Counted from the stretch's first letter, positions 1-7,937 are shown. The stretch is DNA of 37,181 nucleotides from Sutterella sp. (GCA_020025915.1 JAHHRH010000013.1:1-37181), one strand, 5' to 3'. Notes: a model not told the origin generated them from the letters alone. A program made the numbers and translations.

Positions 1-48
1 GTCAGTGGACTTTCACCACATAAACACACGTGCGCCGCTGGGCGCACC

Positions 49-90
49 AAAAAAATGGTCAGCACCAAAACTAACCCCTGATGCTGACCA
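49..90 (-). terminator. Orphan minus-strand intrinsic terminator
   Basis: Read on the minus strand, a perfect 9-bp inverted repeat (56-64 with 82-90, TGGTCAGCA/TGCTGACCA) is followed by seven T's (49-55 on the plus strand). This is a textbook Rho-independent terminator. A second perfect 7-bp hairpin with a 4-nt loop (30-47) lies just beyond it. No coding gene on the minus strand between 91 and 762 feeds it, so the transcript it ends is unknown. Confidence 0.65.
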
Positions 91-762
91 AACAACCAAA
101 GGATGCGGATACTTGTTTAATACGCGTGCCCGAATCACGCCAAACTTTCGTTTGACAATTTCATTCTGCCATCTCTTTCCCAGTCCTAGAAACCACCCAT
201 GGCACCTTACCCCGTCACATTTGGGACTTTAAGTCTCAAGATCAAAGAATAAGGCCTTCTTAACACTTACCAATACCCCTGTCGTAGTATCGAACTTTCC
301 CTAAGAAACCACCACAAGACTACTGCAAATACCTAAGAGGGTTTCCATCTGTTTGTTTAAAAACAACAGATCGTTTTCACTAGGTTATTTTTGGACAATT
401 ACGATTTGTCGTATCGCCTCTAACAGGGGCGTTAAGAACACACGATGAAGAAATTTCCATAAAAATCAATCGGTTGCGTAATTATTGTATCATTGCTGCT
501 ACTTTTCATCACACTGAAATTGCTTGTTTAATCTGTACGGCAGGGTTTTTACAAGGGTTTACCTTTGCGCAAGACATCGCTAAAATGCTACTCGATCGGA
601 TACATCAGTCTAAGTATTGGCTGTTAGAGGCGATTTTCTAGGCTTTGCCCTTTCCTACTGATACTTGATGGTCTGTTCATTACCATCGTTTCTTTTCTGC
701 TGCTGGTAGAGCGCATACTGAATGCCTCCCAATGACAGAGTTAAATATCTCAGGAGTTTTCA
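91..762. other. Non-coding stretch upstream of HU gene
   Basis: About 670 bases with no convincing reading frame on either strand. The base composition is AT-rich and stops are frequent. A short dyad (667-672 with 682-687) lies before the HU gene. The only other structure is the minus-strand terminator at 49-90, so a short minus-strand transcript could originate here. I recognise no RNA family in it. Confidence 0.5.
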
Positions 763-1053
763 ATGAACCGTCTTGAACTCGTCGATCGCGTTGCCGAACG
801 CAATGGCATCTCCAAGGCTGAAGCCGACCGCATCGTCGTTAGCGTCTTCGAAGAAATCATGTCCGCCGTGACCGCTGGCGAATCCGTTACCCTTATCGGT
901 TTCGGTACCTTCCGCGCTGTTGAAAGCGCTCCGCGTACGGGTCGCAACCCGTCCACTGGCCAGGCCATTAAGATCCCAGCCGTGCGTAAGCCGAAGTTCA
1001 TCGCTGGCACGTACTTCAAGGAAATCGTTAACGACTGGGAAGGCGAAGAATAA
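763..1053 (+). CDS. hup: HU-family DNA-binding protein
   Basis: Small histone-like nucleoid protein of 96 residues, the usual size for HU/IHF subunits. It acts as a dimer that bends and compacts DNA. The N-terminal helical half begins MNRLELVDRVAERNGISK and is followed by the conserved core around residues 45-50 (GFGTF). The DNA-binding beta-arm carries the family signature GRNPSTGQ at about residues 61-68. The start is supported by an AGGAG ribosome site 7 nt upstream. The gene stands alone and is closed by a strong terminator at 1088-1123. HU-beta rather than IHF is the likelier assignment, but from sequence alone I only assert HU family. Confidence 0.93.
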   Translation: MNRLELVDRVAERNGISKAEADRIVVSVFEEIMSAVTAGESVTLIGFGTFRAVESAPRTGRNPSTGQAIKIPAVRKPKFIAGTYFKEIVNDWEGEE

Positions 1054-1087
1054 TTTCTTCTCCTGGTTGAACGCATAACCAAAAATT

Positions 1088-1123
1088 AAAGGAGTGGGAT
1101 CCGAGTGATCTTGCTCCTTTTTT
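1088..1123 (+). terminator. Terminator of the HU gene
   Basis: AAAGGAG at 1088-1094 pairs with CTCCTTT at 1114-1120. The stem extends inward to about 14 pairs including three G-U pairs, with a 5-nt loop (CGAGT), and a T run ends at 1123. Confidence 0.85.
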
Positions 1124-1205
1124 GTGCCGTTATCTTCATGGTGAGTTGATCTTCAACGATCATCACGTTGCATAATCAATATTTGGTTATCAACGAAGAG
1201 CACCT

Positions 1206-1414
1206 ATGCGCACTCAAACAATTCGCCGACGTTTATCAAACGACAAAGCGACGCTCAACACGCCCTCTGAAAGAAAAAAGCACTCCAAGACTCAGAACAT
1301 TCTTCAAAAAAATTGAGTCATGAAGAATTTCAAGCTTTACTTGACGAAATCGCAACGCCGCCAAGTCAGGACATCCTGGCGTCTCGCCGTCATCTCATGC
1401 GTTTCGAAAGATGA
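1206..1414 (+). pseudogene. Degenerate TacA/DUF1778-like antitoxin remnant
   Basis: No intact gene is present. An ATG at 1206 opens a frame that stops at 1314-1316, just after a run of seven A's (1306-1312). In the next frame, 1313-1412 reads LSHEEFQALLDEIATPPS and then continues to QDILASRRHLMRFER before a TGA at 1412. That segment resembles the C-terminal part of DUF1778 (TacA-type) antitoxins, which typically read like L-x-E-E-x-F-x-A-F/L-L-D-x-x-x-x-P-P. One extra A in the homopolymer would join the two frames. Even so, the N-terminal ribbon-helix-helix part is not recognisable and no GNAT toxin (TacT) follows. I read this as a decayed toxin-antitoxin remnant. A chance resemblance cannot be excluded. 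Confidence 0.4.
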
Positions 1415-1453
1415 CAATAACACCAGTCGCCTTCGGCTTTCACGTCGAACAGA

Positions 1454-2194
1454 TTACGAACGGCGTACCGAGAAGGTTTTAAACATCCCCTTCAGTGCGT
1501 CAAGCGTCTCACCATTAGGCCACGTTTCTAGCACGCTACCAAAAAGCGAGAAACATTGCCCTGGGGGTCTACGGCAGATCTGTAAGACATAGGTGTCGAC
1601 CCCTCGCTGACGAAGCGCCTCTCCCGTAGCCAAAAGCTGTGCCTCCGAAAAGTAGTCAGGATGCACGGTTGAACGGCACTCAAAAGCCACACCAGACGCT
1701 AACAGATGGTCTAGGCTTTGAGACCACTTCTTTGAAGCGCCAGGCACACGCAAAATTTTTATCCAATGCGCGTCGTCATCGGGGACAGCCTTCACGTCGA
1801 GCCCCACCCAATCAACAAACGGCAAAACGCTCTTGAGGCGCTCAGGGTATGAGCCGCCCGTATGAAGCCCCACTTGAAAGCCCAACTCACGCACCCCTGC
1901 GATGGCAGCCGGGAGCGCAGGATCTAAGCAAGGTTCGCCGCCCGAAAACACCACGGCATCGAGTAGCCCTTGTCGACGTTTCAATAAAGCGACCAACGCC
2001 TCCCACGATGAATGTTCAAGCGTCGGATCAAAAGAACGCGACTGCATCCAAGCATTTTGACAATAAACGCATTGCCAAGGGCAGCCCTGAATAAAGGCCA
2101 CAGCCGACAATTTACTGGGATAGTCGATCGTCGTAAAAGGCGTTAAACCCGCAATGCAAATGGCACTTGCGGGCACTTCAAAAGTATGCGTCAT
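1454..2194 (-). CDS. nrdG: Anaerobic ribonucleotide reductase activating protein (radical SAM)
   Basis: A radical-SAM activase that installs the glycyl radical on the anaerobic ribonucleoside-triphosphate reductase using S-adenosylmethionine and a [4Fe-4S] cluster. The cluster motif CPWQCVYC (C-x3-C-x2-C) lies at about residues 38-45, followed by the SAM-binding segment FSGGEP. At 246 residues it is much longer than the E. coli NrdG (about 154) and fits the longer NrdG-like subfamily. It is the last gene of a minus-strand operon: its ATG lies 3 nt after the stop of the small glycyl-radical protein, which in turn follows nrdD. The Shine-Dalgarno sequence is weak, so translation is probably coupled. 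Confidence 0.9.
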   Translation of the reverse strand: MTHTFEVPASAICIAGLTPFTTIDYPSKLSAVAFIQGCPWQCVYCQNAWMQSRSFDPTLEHSSWEALVALLKRRQGLLDAVVFSGGEPCLDPALPAAIAGVRELGFQVGLHTGGSYPERLKSVLPFVDWVGLDVKAVPDDDAHWIKILRVPGASKKWSQSLDHLLASGVAFECRSTVHPDYFSEAQLLATGEALRQRGVDTYVLQICRRPPGQCFSLFGSVLETWPNGETLDALKGMFKTFSVRRS

Positions 2195-2197
2195 GCC

Positions 2198-2398
2198 TTA
2201 GTCGTTCTTAAGAGGCTTTTCTTCGTGTTCAGCAGCACGCTTTTCGGTAAAGCAAACACGTTCTGCGAATTCACCTTTCTTACCCGTATTGAAGGACTGT
2301 ACGGGGCGATGGTATCCCATGACACGGGTCCACACTTCGCAGGGTTGACGTTCTTCGTCTTTGAGGTCGATCACTTGGTCTTTCGTGACTTCAGTCAT
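2198..2398 (-). CDS. Stand-alone glycyl-radical segment of class III ribonucleotide reductase
   Basis: A 66-residue protein matching the extreme C-terminus of NrdD. It carries TRVMGYHRPV with the presumed radical glycine at G28 (the RVxGY motif), followed by FNTGKKGEFAERV. In most class III reductases this is the tail of one NrdD chain. Here the large NrdD ends 56 nt earlier, after its zinc site, and this piece has its own GGAG ribosome site and ATG in a different frame, so readthrough cannot join them. I infer that the two chains assemble and that NrdG places the radical on this small subunit, analogous in principle to the YfiD/GrcA spare part of pyruvate formate-lyase. It sits between nrdD and nrdG, 3 nt from the latter. 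Confidence 0.82.
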   Translation of the reverse strand: MTEVTKDQVIDLKDEERQPCEVWTRVMGYHRPVQSFNTGKKGEFAERVCFTEKRAAEHEEKPLKND

Positions 2399-2411
2399 GA
2401 TGTGTCTCCAT

Positions 2412-2434
2412 GCGCATCTTTCCTCAAGATGCGC
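2412..2434 (-). promoter_or_regulatory. Intercistronic stem-loop between nrdD and its glycyl-radical gene
   Basis: A perfect 9-bp stem, GCGCATCTT (2412-2420) with AAGATGCGC (2426-2434), closes a 5-nt loop in the 56-nt gap. It ends a few bases before the GGAG site of the small gene. No U-tract follows, so it is not a terminator. A role in mRNA processing, 3' protection of nrdD or setting subunit ratio is inferred. Confidence 0.6.
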
Positions 2435-2454
2435 GTTGTGATAGTCAATGAAAA

Positions 2455-4479
2455 TTAATCTTTTTGAGCCGCCGCACGTTTTTTGGCCATGAGTTCTGCG
2501 TCACACTTCGGGCAGAAGTCATGGCGGCCAGACAGATAACCGTGCTTGGGACAAATCGAGAAAGTGGGCGTCACCGTAATGTACGGTAAACGGAAACGCG
2601 TCAACGTACGACGAACTAAATCGCGACAAGCTTCAGCCGATGACACTGCTTCGTTCATATAAAGGTGCAACACCGTGCCGCCCGTATACTTACGTTGCAA
2701 ATCGTCCTGACGTTCAAGAGCCTCAAATGGGTCGTCCGTAAAGTTCACGGGTAACTGGGACGAATTGGTGTAGTACGGATGCGTATCGGTACCCGCTTGC
2801 AAGATACCTGGGAAGCGCTTACGATCTTCCTTCGCAAATCGGTACGTCGTCCCTTCTGCTGGCGTTGCTTCTAGGTTATACATATGGTTCGTTTCTTCTT
2901 GGAAACAAACGAGTTGATCACGGATGTGGTCAAGGAAACGCAAAGCAAAGGCATGGCCCCAATCCGTTGTAATGTCTTCACGATCATGGGTGAAATTTCG
3001 AATCATTTCATTGATACCATTAACCCCAATCGTCGAAAAGTGATTGTGCAACGTCCCTAGATAGCGCTTGGTATAAGGGAAGAGCCCTTGATCGATATGG
3101 CGCTGAATGACCTTACGCTTGATTTCAAGACTTGTCTTAGCTAACTCAAGGAGATAGTCAAGGCGACGTAAGAGCCCTTCTTCGTCATCCTTAAAGAGAT
3201 AACCCAAACGAGCACAGTTGACGGTCACAACCCCTAAACTCCCCGTCTGTTCCGCCGACCCGAAAAGCCCATTACCGCGTTTGAGCAATTCACGCAGATC
3301 GAGCTGTAAACGGCAACACATCGAGCGAATCATATTGGGCTTCAATTCAGAATTGACGAAATTCTGGAAGTATGGCAACCCATAACGCGCCGTCATATCA
3401 AAAAGGCGTAACGCATTGGGGCTATCCCAAGCAAAGTCAGGCGTGATGTTATAGGTTGGAATCGGGAACGTGAAGACACGCCCCTTGGCATCCCCCTTCA
3501 TCATCACCTCGATATAGGCCTGATTGATCATGTCCATTTCGTGTTGCAGTTCGCTATACGTAAAGGGCATGGTTTCACCCCCGATAACAGGATGCTCGTC
3601 ACGCAAATCTTCAGGACACGTCCAATCAAATGTGAGGTTTGTAAAGGGCGTCTGCGTCCCCCAGCGACTCGGCACGTTGAGGTTATAAATCAACTCCTGA
3701 ATCGACTGAAGCACCTCTTCATAAGGGAGGTTATCTTTACGAATAAAGGGCGCCAAATAGGTATCAAAGCTAGAGAAAGCCTGCGCACCCGCCCATTCAT
3801 TTTGCATCGTGCCTAAAAAATTCACGATTTGTCCAGTGGCAGATGTCAAGTGCTTCGGTGCGCCCGCTTCCACCTTACCGGAAACACCATTGAGCCCTTC
3901 GGTCAAGAGCGTACGCAACGACCAACCGGCGCAATAGCCTGAGAGCATATCAAGGTCATGAATATGGATATCGGCTTCTCGGTGCGCGCGACCAACTTCA
4001 GGTGGGTAAATGTGGTTAAGCCAGTAGTTCGCCGTAACTTTACCTGACACATTGAGAATCAGACCACCCAATGAGTACCCCTGATTTGCATTGGCATTCA
4101 CGCGCCAGTCAAGCTGATCAAGGTATTCGTTCATCGAGGATTCGACGTTCACCCAGCTCTGCTTTGCGTCACGCGCCTTGGTGCGGCTTTCTCGATAAAC
4201 GATATAAGCCCGTAACGTCGTGAAGCACCCTGCTTCAAAGAGCGCATGCTCAACCGCGTCTTGCACTTGTTCGATATGAAAAGTCGGCAGATTCATCGTT
4301 TCAAGACGAGGAATCACAAGCGTCGTTACGAGTTCTTCAGCACGCTTTTCACCAAATTCTCCCGTCGCCTTCCCAGCTCGCGTGATCGCGCTGACGATCT
4401 TGGTGACATCAAAAGGTTTTACGCTACCGTCACGCTTGAGAACATGGCACTGAGCCAACTTTTCATTCATTTTCATCAT
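2455..4479 (-). CDS. nrdD: Anaerobic ribonucleoside-triphosphate reductase, large chain lacking the glycyl-radical tail
   Basis: Class III ribonucleotide reductase, which makes dNTPs without oxygen. The 674-residue chain has an N-terminal ATP-cone (about residues 10-100) for allosteric control, then the barrel domain. Candidate active-site cysteines are in GYCAGW (C183) and SMCCRL (C388/C389). Near the C-terminus a zinc-knuckle-like set is seen: C643, H646, C656 and C659, a C-x2-H/C-x2-C variant of the usual four cysteines. The chain ends soon after this, and the RVxGY glycyl-radical motif is missing; it is encoded by the next gene. Three in-frame ATGs cluster at the start (4479, 4476, 4470). 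AGGA is spaced better for the second, so the true start may be 3 nt later. Two NrdR-like boxes lie 30-80 nt upstream. Confidence 0.92.
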   Translation of the reverse strand: MMKMNEKLAQCHVLKRDGSVKPFDVTKIVSAITRAGKATGEFGEKRAEELVTTLVIPRLETMNLPTFHIEQVQDAVEHALFEAGCFTTLRAYIVYRESRTKARDAKQSWVNVESSMNEYLDQLDWRVNANANQGYSLGGLILNVSGKVTANYWLNHIYPPEVGRAHREADIHIHDLDMLSGYCAGWSLRTLLTEGLNGVSGKVEAGAPKHLTSATGQIVNFLGTMQNEWAGAQAFSSFDTYLAPFIRKDNLPYEEVLQSIQELIYNLNVPSRWGTQTPFTNLTFDWTCPEDLRDEHPVIGGETMPFTYSELQHEMDMINQAYIEVMMKGDAKGRVFTFPIPTYNITPDFAWDSPNALRLFDMTARYGLPYFQNFVNSELKPNMIRSMCCRLQLDLRELLKRGNGLFGSAEQTGSLGVVTVNCARLGYLFKDDEEGLLRRLDYLLELAKTSLEIKRKVIQRHIDQGLFPYTKRYLGTLHNHFSTIGVNGINEMIRNFTHDREDITTDWGHAFALRFLDHIRDQLVCFQEETNHMYNLEATPAEGTTYRFAKEDRKRFPGILQAGTDTHPYYTNSSQLPVNFTDDPFEALERQDDLQRKYTGGTVLHLYMNEAVSSAEACRDLVRRTLTRFRLPYITVTPTFSICPKHGYLSGRHDFCPKCDAELMAKKRAAAQKD

Positions 4480-4510
4480 AATCCTGCATGGTGGGTTGAA
4501 GGACTTAAAC

Positions 4511-4526
4511 GGACAACATATTGTGT
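4511..4526 (-). promoter_or_regulatory. NrdR-like box, proximal
   Basis: Read on the minus strand this is ACACAATATGTTGTCC. It matches 13 of 16 positions of the published NrdR box consensus (acaCwAtATaTwGtgt). It lies 31 nt upstream of nrdD and pairs with the second box at 4543-4558. Confidence 0.7.
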
Positions 4527-4542
4527 TTTTACATCAAGTACG

Positions 4543-4558
4543 ACACGATACATAGTAT
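4543..4558 (-). promoter_or_regulatory. NrdR-like box, distal
   Basis: The plus-strand sequence ACACGATACATAGTAT closely fits the palindromic NrdR consensus. It is separated from the proximal box by 16 bp (centres 32 bp apart, about three helical turns), which is the spacing known for tandem NrdR sites. On the minus strand it contains a -10-like TATACT, so a bound repressor would cover the promoter. Confidence 0.72.
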
Positions 4559-4769
4559 AAACAACCGTGCATCGGATCTTATGACTATAGCAAACCTGCT
4601 TTTAATTCGCCTCCTTCCATAGGCTAAGCAATACCCCTACAGGCGTATCAGAATATTGCTCAAACGCGCTCCCCGCGTGCGCTCTCAACCAATAAATTCA
4701 TCTTAAGATAAAACTTCCTAGGTATTTCCACTAATGAACATTGAATATCCACTAAGTAAAATGATTGCT

Positions 4770-4955
4770 AGTCTGTCGGACTTGTATCAATGATCTTTCA
4801 TTTGTGCGTAGGGAGTATCAACAAGGCTCTGCAGACCCCTGTCGTTAGCATCCGAGGGGCTGCATCGGCAAAAGCCCACGAGGGCGCTTTTCCCCATGCA
4901 AGCAAGTGTGCAACGATAGTTTTACCCGCAACAGGTCTGTTGCGGGTCTTTTTTT
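4770..4955 (+). ncRNA. Candidate small RNA of unknown family
   Basis: The unit ends in a very strong terminator (4924-4955) and has no credible coding frame. It contains a stem of eight pairs with one bulge (CAGACCCCT near 4831-4839 with AGGGGCTG near 4854-4861) and a second potential stem around AAAAGC/GCTTTT (about 4870-4891). The 5' end is a guess placed after a poor promoter-like stretch. It matches no RNA family I recognise. It could alternatively be a relic of a lost gene's 3' end. Confidence 0.35.
4924..4955 (+). terminator. Strong terminator of orphan RNA-like unit
   Basis: A perfect 10-bp stem, ACCCGCAACA with TGTTGCGGGT, has a GGTC loop and is followed by C and seven T's. Confidence 0.88.
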
Positions 4956-5499
4956 ACTGTTACGCCGACAGACCTTTACTTTTCCTACTAGAGAGCCTCC
5001 ATTTTTTGCGTACTAATACGTAAAACAAAGTCCTCATCGCTATTTCCACTCGTTCTCTCAATTTCCGTGCACCGCACTTTTAAAGCAACAAAAAACACAC
5101 AAAACAACCCGTTTTTATTGCGCAAAAGCTTGATTTTTGTCATTCTTTTTACAGCTCTTTACATTCACCCCATGTGTTTAACGTCCAAAAGCGAGTACTT
5201 TGCTACGACCTATCTGGTCTTTTGCGTCGGTTCTACATGGAGTGGCTGAAGAGTGAACGTAGTTTGCTAGGCGTCCGAGCTTCGATATGCAAGCCTCCCC
5301 TCATCCACGCGCAACAAAAGCCTCTTTTACCCAGCAACAGCCTGAATAGTGATGTCCATCGACGGACAGGGGGTGTGGTGCGATTATGGCGCCATGAGAC
5401 GATCCATCAGGCGTAATGAGGGACGCATGTTTGCCGTGAAGGTCCGAAGGTCAAAGAAAAAAAGAGGGCGTTTGAAAGCGCCGGTCAAATGGCCGACAC

Positions 5500-5548
5500 G
5501 AAAAAAGGGGACTGACTGAGATTCCCTTTCAATCCCAATCAGTCCCCT
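5500..5548 (-). terminator. Orphan minus-strand terminator
   Basis: A perfect 10-bp inverted repeat (5506-5515 with 5539-5548, AGGGGACTGA/TCAGTCCCCT) is followed on the minus strand by six T's (5501-5506). No intact minus-strand gene precedes it. Confidence 0.75.
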
Positions 5549-6057
5549 CTTAGTAGAACGCCTTTGATAGACCAATGAGGCAGGACCAACCACATCATTT
5601 TTCAGGCGTCTGAGGAGCGATGCTTAAAGCGTTTTGCTGTGCCATGGCATTAAACTTACTCGCATTTTGAAGATTCCGCAAATCCGTAAAAAGTCATCAA
5701 TTTAGCCGAATTTAGCATAGAGATCATGGAAATTCTGCTAATTTGTAGCAATCCACTCTCTCCGCCAAAAGGTCTAAAAAACACGATTTTTTACCGTATA
5801 AATACGTAGTTCGATTACATATCGCGTTTTTCTTCGCAAAAAACGGCGCACCAGATCATCCACACGGATGAGAAGCATCCCATAAACAAGGTGTTCTGAT
5901 CATCCATTTCGGTGCCATTTAACGCTTTTGAGCCAAGAGACTAGGACAATTGCCTACAATGTCCTCACTTAAGTTCAACATCGTAGTTAAAAAAAAGAAG
6001 AACTTTCCTTTTCTAGCTTTTGTTGACGTTGTACTCGATTCCTACAGGACAAACACA

Positions 6058-7920
6058 GTGAGTTCTATTTCTCAAACAAAAAAGCCGGCGATCGAACGCA
6101 TTAAAGCGCTCGACGTGCTAACAACGCTTCCTGAATTGTTGACACATCATTTGACCGTCCGACCTGATGACGTTGCATATAAGGTGTACGACAACAACGA
6201 AAAGGTATGGAAGGACCTCACCTTTAAGAATGTTTTCGACCAGGTTCACACCTGGCGTCATGGTTTTGCCGAGCGTAAGGATCTCGTGCGCGGTGACCGC
6301 GTTGCTATGTTGTTACCGAACTGCCCAGAAGCCATCTACTTTGACATGGCCGCGCTCTCTAATACGCTCGTGCCTGTCCCGCTTCACGCCATCGACACCC
6401 CGAAGTCTTCGGCCTACATTCTCAATGACTCTGGCGCCAAGGTGCTCGTCACGAATAAGCTCCTTAAGTGGAAGCAAATTCGAGAAGCCGCCGACACGCC
6501 TGCGCTGACGCTCGTTGTGATCACTGACGACAAGGATTGTGACGATCTTGAAGCCCCGATTCCAGTGATGAGCATGGCCACCTTCTTGAAGCTCGGCGAA
6601 AAGTCCGCGCTACCTAAAGAAGCCCCGAAGGCCACTGACCTCGCTGCCCTCGTTTATACCTCAGGGACAACGGGTAACCCCAAAGGCGTCATGCTGACGC
6701 ACCGCAATATTCTTTCGAACATTCGCGGTGTTTTGCAGAACATCACGCCAAACGAACATGAAACGTTCTTGTCGTTCTTGCCGATGTCTCATACGTTTGA
6801 ACGTACGACCTCTTACTACCTAGCTTTAGGCCTCGGTTATACGGTGGCTTTCAATCGTTCGATCGCTAATTTGCAGAGCGACTTCAAGGCCATTCGTCCG
6901 AGCGTTCTGATGTCCGTGCCGCGCGTCTACGAAATGATTTACGCCAAATTGCAGGATGGCCTTGCCAAGAAGTCTGCCTTTGTGCGTTATCTCTTTGACT
7001 GGGCTGTTGAAGTGGGTTGGCGTCGTTTCTGCCGCAAGAATAACCTTCCAGTTGAACCCTCGGGTCGTGCTTGGCTTGACCCCTTGGTTGCGAGCTTTTT
7101 GGATAAGAAGGTCGGTAAAAGCCTGCGTGAGGTCTTCGGTGACAACATACACCTCTTTATTTCGGGTGGTGCTGCATTGAGCCCGGCCGTTGCTCGCACA
7201 TTCCTTGCTTTGGGCGTTGAAATCATTCAGGGCTATGGAATGACCGAAACCTCACCCATTATTTCGGTCAACCATGTCGGCAACAACCATCCGAATACCG
7301 TGGGTCCAGCTTTGCCGAACCTCGAAGTTCGTCTTGGCGAAGGTGACGAACTTCAAGTGCGTGGACCATCTGTCATGCAGGGCTACTGGCATCGTGAAGA
7401 AGCCACACGTCAAATCTTCACAGAAGACGGCTGGCTTCGTACTGGTGACGTTTGCTCCATCTATCCAGACGGCTGCATCCGCATTACGGGTCGTATCAAG
7501 GAAATCATCGTAACGAGCACAGGCGAAAAGGTGCCGCCAGCTGACCTTGAATCCGCGATTACCGCTGACCGTCTCTTTGCTCAGTGCATGGTGGTCGGTG
7601 ACGATCGTCCGTTTATCGCTGCCGTGGCTGTGGTCAACCCTGAAGAATTCAAGACTGTTTGCGCAGGTCTCGGACTTGATCCTGAAGCGCCTGAAAGCCT
7701 CAAGCACCCAGAAATCAAGAAGCTCGCCATTAAGCGTATTAAAGCCGCGACTTCAGGCTTCCCCAACTACGGTGTGCCGCGCCAGGTTGCGCTCACCTCT
7801 GAAGCCTGGACCATTGAAAATGGTTTGTTGACGCCAACCCTGAAAATGAAGCGTAAGCTTATTAACGATCGTTACGCCGACGAAATCAACGCGCTCTACA
7901 ATACGCTCATCAAGCGTTAA
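6058..7920 (+). CDS. AMP-forming long-chain acyl-CoA synthetase, first paralogue
   Basis: A member of the adenylate-forming FadD/FAA1 family: it activates a fatty acid to acyl-AMP and then to acyl-CoA. The ATP-binding signature YTSGTTGNPKG is at residues 200-210. The adenylation motif GYGMTETSP and the GWLRTGD hinge follow, and the catalytic lysine region near the C-terminus is preceded by GRIKEI. The frame is open back to 5950. I choose the GTG at 6058 because AGGA sits 8 nt upstream and the resulting 620 residues match the downstream paralogue (619), with YTSGTTG at the same residue number. No membrane segment is obvious. It is followed by its own terminator, so it is not obviously in an operon with the second copy. 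Substrate chain length cannot be told. Confidence 0.88.
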   Translation: MSSISQTKKPAIERIKALDVLTTLPELLTHHLTVRPDDVAYKVYDNNEKVWKDLTFKNVFDQVHTWRHGFAERKDLVRGDRVAMLLPNCPEAIYFDMAALSNTLVPVPLHAIDTPKSSAYILNDSGAKVLVTNKLLKWKQIREAADTPALTLVVITDDKDCDDLEAPIPVMSMATFLKLGEKSALPKEAPKATDLAALVYTSGTTGNPKGVMLTHRNILSNIRGVLQNITPNEHETFLSFLPMSHTFERTTSYYLALGLGYTVAFNRSIANLQSDFKAIRPSVLMSVPRVYEMIYAKLQDGLAKKSAFVRYLFDWAVEVGWRRFCRKNNLPVEPSGRAWLDPLVASFLDKKVGKSLREVFGDNIHLFISGGAALSPAVARTFLALGVEIIQGYGMTETSPIISVNHVGNNHPNTVGPALPNLEVRLGEGDELQVRGPSVMQGYWHREEATRQIFTEDGWLRTGDVCSIYPDGCIRITGRIKEIIVTSTGEKVPPADLESAITADRLFAQCMVVGDDRPFIAAVAVVNPEEFKTVCAGLGLDPEAPESLKHPEIKKLAIKRIKAATSGFPNYGVPRQVALTSEAWTIENGLLTPTLKMKRKLINDRYADEINALYNTLIKR

Positions 7921-7937
7921 CCCTCTTGCGCTTAAAG

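Larger units (their letters stand above)
4559..6057. other. Long non-coding region between nrd operon and acyl-CoA ligases
   Basis: About 1.5 kb without a convincing gene. It contains a plus-strand RNA-like unit ending in a strong terminator (about 4770-4955) and a minus-strand terminator (5500-5548). It also contains a dyad at 5825-5831/5839-5845 and a short repeat GATCATCCA occurring twice between 5850 and 5910. On the minus strand just before the 5500-5548 terminator there is a 33-codon open stretch that includes MAQQNALSIAPQTPEK. It reads like the tail of a lost gene, but I cannot assign it. Short open frames elsewhere cross the terminators and look non-genic. Confidence 0.5.

Noticed and set aside
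5..232. 75-codon plus-strand open frame at the window start
   Set aside because: It contains two hairpins and a terminator on the other strand, with no ribosome site or recognisable protein.
1306..1316. Run of seven A's as a programmed frameshift in the antitoxin-like remnant
   Set aside because: No stimulatory structure is visible and the N-terminal domain is not recognisable, so decay is simpler.
4541..4600. FNR box for anaerobic control of nrdD
   Set aside because: Only a TTGAT half-site is seen nearby; there is no symmetric TTGAT-N4-ATCAA partner.
4790..5023. 77-codon plus-strand open frame
   Set aside because: It reads straight through the strong 10-bp terminator at 4924-4955 and has no ribosome site.
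5384..5593. 69-codon minus-strand open frame
   Set aside because: It spans the minus-strand terminator at 5500-5548, and its sequence is low in family-like character.
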